Positions 6,029 to 8,428 of a stretch of DNA of 8,428 bases are shown here, in pieces (position 1 is the first letter of the stretch; each line of letters opens with the position of its first letter). A model generated the notes under the pieces. The model saw only the letters and a list, made by a program, of their open reading frames with translations. It was not told the DNA's origin and did no database searches. The translations under genes were made by a program, and so were the position numbers. Source of the DNA: Caryophanales bacterium UBA1245 (GTDB taxonomy: Bacteria; Bacillota_I; Bacilli_A; ML615J-28; CAG-313); the NCBI GenBank assembly GCA_002308275.1, contig DBWF01000007.1, positions 4,356-12,783 on the forward strand. Reading direction: 5' to 3'.

Positions 6029-6808
6029 ATGCACAACTATCCACATATTCAACAAATCGATGAAGATATTCTAACTAAACTTGGGATGCCAAAGCCACTG
6101 ATTATTGCAGGGCCATGCGCAATTGAAAACGAACAAGATTTAGAAGAATACATTCAAACTCTTCTAGCTGAAGGAGTAACCTATTTGAGAGGTGGTATTT
6201 TTAAACCACGTACTTCTCCTCATGACTTCCAAGGTTTAGGAAGTGAAGCTATTGAAATGTTAAAACGTCTTAAAGCTAAATACCCAATTAAGATTGTAAC
6301 CGAAATTACTGATGGTTCACAATTAGAAGCTTTAGAGGAAGTTGTTGATATTCTTCAAATCGGCACACGTAATATGTACAACTATGAACTACTTAAAAAG
6401 GTAAGTATGAGTAAAAAGCCAGTTCTATTAAAACGTGGCTTTAGTAGTACAATTGATGAATGGCTAGGAGCCGCTGAATATCTAATGCAAAATGGTAATT
6501 CTAATATTATCTTATGTGAAAGAGGAATTAGAACTTTTGAACCTCTTCTTCGTAACACATTAGATTTAGCTGGTGCACTTCTTACTAAAGAGATTTCACA
6601 TCTACCAGTTATTATTGATCCATCTCATGCAACGGGTAATGCAGCACTTGTTCCAAATCTTGCTAAAGCAGCCCTAGTAGCCGGTTGTGATGGTTTCATG
6701 ATTGAAATCCATAAAAACCCTCCTTGCTCACTATCTGATCCTAATCAAGCAATTGATTTAGATACTTTCAAAAAACTTATGAACGAAGTAAAAGGTCTCA
6801 TAAAATGA
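6029..6808 (+). CDS. aroF: 3-deoxy-7-phosphoheptulonate (DAHP) synthase, type I-beta, without regulatory domain
   Basis: Condenses PEP with erythrose-4-phosphate to DAHP, the committed first step. The (beta/alpha)8 barrel shows AGPCAIE (27-33), RGGIFKPRTSPHDFQGLG (54-71), LQIGTRNMYN (109-118), LLKRG (133-137), CERGIRTFE (163-171), DPSHATG (197-203) and IEIH (225-228). C30, H200, E226 and D237 are the expected metal ligands. Only about 22 residues precede the barrel, so there is no N-terminal ACT, ferredoxin-like or chorismate mutase domain as found in Bacillus or Thermotoga relatives. KDO-8-P synthase is unlikely given the KPRTS and GIRT motifs. The gene starts 2 nt after aroQ, with AAGGTGA at 6016-6022. 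It ends inside the operon terminator hairpin. Although it encodes the first step, it is the last gene. Confidence 0.95.
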   Translation: MHNYPHIQQIDEDILTKLGMPKPLIIAGPCAIENEQDLEEYIQTLLAEGVTYLRGGIFKPRTSPHDFQGLGSEAIEMLKRLKAKYPIKIVTEITDGSQLEALEEVVDILQIGTRNMYNYELLKKVSMSKKPVLLKRGFSSTIDEWLGAAEYLMQNGNSNIILCERGIRTFEPLLRNTLDLAGALLTKEISHLPVIIDPSHATGNAALVPNLAKAALVAGCDGFMIEIHKNPPCSLSDPNQAIDLDTFKKLMNEVKGLIK

Positions 6809-6817
6809 GACCTTTTT
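6790..6817 (+). terminator. Rho-independent terminator of the aro operon, probably bidirectional
   Basis: A perfect 12-bp stem (6790-6801 with 6805-6816) closes an AAA loop, with a T5 run at 6813-6817 of which all but the last T pair in the stem. The aroF stop codon (6806-6808) is inside the right arm. On the - strand the same hairpin follows the converging glycosidase gene, whose stop is at 6821-6823. There it ends in a shorter T4 run, so it may stop both transcripts. Confidence 0.9.
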
Positions 6818-6820
6818 AAT

Positions 6821-8428
6821 TTAGTGTTTACGTTTTAGAAGAATTAATAAAGCAAGTGCTAAGCCACCAAAACTCATAATGTAAACTGAGCCTGATTTAC
6901 AACTACAGCCACCTTTAGCTGGTTGATCAGTTGAATTGCCATTTGGTAAAGCATAGTTAAGTGTTAATTCGCCTTCTACATTTGGTTGACGATCACCTAA
7001 ATTGTAAGCAAAGCTTACATAGCAATCAATTGAAGTAGCATCTTTTGGAATAGCAATCTTTAGTACCTTAGTATCATCATCTAAATCATAGTTATAATTA
7101 CGATTATTAACTTTGATTCTTGCCATCATTAAGGCATGATCTGGGTCATTAATAATTAGTTTAGGATATAGATACTCTTCATCAGATGTAAATTCACCAA
7201 GTTGAACAGTAGGAACTTGTTTTAAAGTTGTGAATGCCGCAATCGTTGTGGTTGGAATAACTTCACCACCACGAGTTTGATAAGATACTAAATAACTATA
7301 TTTAGTATTACTATTTAATCCATTGATAACAGCACTGCCATTAACAAATTCATATCTTTGTTCACCCATTTCAACATAGGCTTTAATTACTCTTGGATCA
7401 ATATTTTCTGTATCAAGATTAAATGTTGCACTATTTTGGGTTAAAGCAATATCTGATACCTTAACACTTTCATCTTTTTCCGTAACAACTAAGAAAGCAT
7501 TAGAAACTGAACGTTGGTGTCCATCAGATGGGCTATTCTTAATAACAAAGCTATTGTTTTCACGAACAAAGAATGTACTAGATCCACCACCATCAAGTAA
7601 GTAAGCATCAGTAACACCTAATTGTTCTAAGATTGTATCAATTTCTTCTTGGTTTGTACCATAGAAGTTTTTATCAATTTGACGACCATCCATTGTAATT
7701 AAGCTAATTGTACCATCTGCTTTTTGACCGATTAATGTTCTTGGAGCACGAATAGTATAATATGCATCACTATAATAATCTGACCACTCACCATTTTCAA
7801 CAAGTGGGTTAGCACAACCTAGTGCGTCAGTTACTTCAGCAAATTCGCCAACAAGATCAAATTGAACACGAACCTTGACGCCTGTTGCAAGGAGTGAATT
7901 AACATGATCATCATTAGATACAATGGCGAAACTATTTCTTGGAACTCCAGTAACATCACTATCAGCTGTAATCACACCTTTACCATAATATGTGCCTTCA
8001 GCAGCTTGATAAATTACTAATTCACCATCTTCGATCAAGTATCTAGATCCAAGGGCTAGCGTAGGTTCATGATAAATACGTTCTTTAATTGTTGGTTCAT
8101 CATAATTATTTGGAACTGGTTGACCATATTCATCATATAGATATACACGTTCAAGATAACCAAAATATGCAGCTGTTTGACCAGTCATTAATTCTGGCTT
8201 ATTAACTTCTTCTAATTGAATTTTTTCTACCACATTGTCATTTTCATCATAAACAACAAGTGACATGTTAGGGGAGATTTCCGCATCAGTCGCATTTTGT
8301 GAGAATACTAATTGTTGTTCTTCAGTTGTATTATAAACACCAACTAGTCCCCAGCCGCTTTCGTGAACGCTACGAATTACTTCTCCACCACGTACTTCGA
8401 TACCATTACCACTATTAGGGTAATCTTT
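6821..8428 (-). CDS. Surface-anchored phosphodiester glycosidase (NAGPA-domain) protein, 3' part
   Basis: The frame is open from the right edge (8428) to the TAA at 6823-6821, giving 535 visible residues; the N-terminus and any signal peptide lie beyond the window. The NAGPA-type domain is recognised by APRTLIG (about 227-234), TMDGRQ (245-250), LLDGGGSS (277-284) and the NSPSDGHQRSVSNAFLV stretch (298-314). Members act on sugar-phosphodiester bonds, like the mammalian uncovering enzyme. Bacterial members are often surface or exopolysaccharide-linked; the substrate here is unknown. Two beta-rich modules follow, one fibronectin III-like (about 322-403) and a second up to about 493. The C-terminus is a Cys-containing anchor. 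The ATG at 8266 is internal: the frame continues upstream for 54 codons and no Shine-Dalgarno precedes it. The gene converges on the aro operon and shows no link to its function. Confidence 0.85.
   Translation of the reverse strand, partial: KDYPNSGNGIEVRGGEVIRSVHESGWGLVGVYNTTEEQQLVFSQNATDAEISPNMSLVVYDENDNVVEKIQLEEVNKPELMTGQTAAYFGYLERVYLYDEYGQPVPNNYDEPTIKERIYHEPTLALGSRYLIEDGELVIYQAAEGTYYGKGVITADSDVTGVPRNSFAIVSNDDHVNSLLATGVKVRVQFDLVGEFAEVTDALGCANPLVENGEWSDYYSDAYYTIRAPRTLIGQKADGTISLITMDGRQIDKNFYGTNQEEIDTILEQLGVTDAYLLDGGGSSTFFVRENNSFVIKNSPSDGHQRSVSNAFLVVTEKDESVKVSDIALTQNSATFNLDTENIDPRVIKAYVEMGEQRYEFVNGSAVINGLNSNTKYSYLVSYQTRGGEVIPTTTIAAFTTLKQVPTVQLGEFTSDEEYLYPKLIINDPDHALMMARIKVNNRNYNYDLDDDTKVLKIAIPKDATSIDCYVSFAYNLGDRQPNVEGELTLNYALPNGNSTDQPAKGGCSCKSGSVYIMSFGGLALALLILLKRKH
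6824..6913 (-). other. C-terminal GGCSC-type membrane anchor or sorting signal
   Basis: The last 30 residues of the glycosidase read GGCSCKSGS, then a hydrophobic helix of about 18 residues (VYIMSFGGLALALLILL), then KRKH at the C-terminus. The low-complexity linker NGNSTDQPAK precedes it. The layout of a small-residue and Cys motif, a membrane segment and a basic tail resembles CTERM-type sorting signals such as GlyGly-, Synergist- or MYXO-CTERM. There is no LPXTG sortase motif. It implies outside-facing attachment to the membrane, possibly after processing at the cysteines; processing is inference. Confidence 0.6.

Noticed and set aside
855..6808. Mycoplasma-type genetic code (TGA as Trp)
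   Set aside because: TGA ends aroA, aroB and aroF exactly where the families end, and tryptophans in conserved positions are TGG.
6029..6808. KDO-8-phosphate synthase instead of DAHP synthase
   Set aside because: The KPRTS and CERGIRTFE motifs and the shikimate operon context point to type I-beta DAHP synthase.
8264..8266. ATG as the start of the glycosidase gene
   Set aside because: No Shine-Dalgarno sequence precedes it and no signal peptide follows it. The same frame continues open for 54 more codons to the window edge, so the gene is 5'-truncated by the window and this Met is internal.

Overview
The window holds a complete aromatic-biosynthesis (shikimate) operon on the + strand, flanked by two genes on the - strand that both run off the window. 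The DNA is AT-rich and the genes are tightly packed. Shine-Dalgarno sites are of the AGGAGG or AAGGTG type. The families and the divergent truB neighbour suggest a low-GC Bacillota, possibly an uncultured Bacilli, Erysipelotrichia or Mollicutes-related lineage with a compact genome. That placement is inference. TGA ends aroA, aroB and the DAHP synthase gene at the expected family lengths, and Trp is written TGG, so TGA is a stop here and mycoplasma-type recoding is excluded.

Layout: 1-725 (-) is the 5' part of truB (tRNA pseudouridine-55 synthase). 726-854 is a divergent intergenic region with candidate promoters for truB and for the aro operon, plus a strong ribosome binding site. 855-6808 (+) is the operon: aroA (EPSP synthase), aroB (3-dehydroquinate synthase), a giant 859-residue fusion, aroQ (type II 3-dehydroquinate dehydratase) and aroF (type I-beta DAHP synthase). 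The first three genes overlap by 8 nt each, the fusion and aroQ overlap by 50 nt, and aroQ and aroF are 2 nt apart. 6790-6817 is a rho-independent terminator that contains the aroF stop codon and may serve both strands. 6821-8428 (-) is the 3' part of a surface protein with a phosphodiester glycosidase (NAGPA) domain, two beta-rich modules and an unusual Cys-containing C-terminal membrane anchor.

The headline is the fusion at 3065-5644. It is one uninterrupted reading frame carrying chorismate synthase, an AroQ-fold chorismate mutase, shikimate dehydrogenase and shikimate kinase, in that order. It differs from fungal AROM (DHQS-EPSPS-SK-DHQD-SDH) in content and order, and it looks like a CS-CM module joined to an SDH-SK module. 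With the four stand-alone enzymes, five polypeptides cover all seven steps from PEP plus erythrose-4-phosphate to chorismate, plus the next step to prephenate.

Several enzymes keep their core catalytic residues but carry substitutions at normally conserved positions: EPSPS A90, M95 and N329; CS I123, M128 and M324; SDH N657; SK A760; DHQD S10; DHQS T91. This may reflect a fast-evolving lineage or co-adaptation within the assembly. The DAHP synthase has no regulatory domain, while the chorismate mutase that carries that role in Bacillus sits in the fusion instead.
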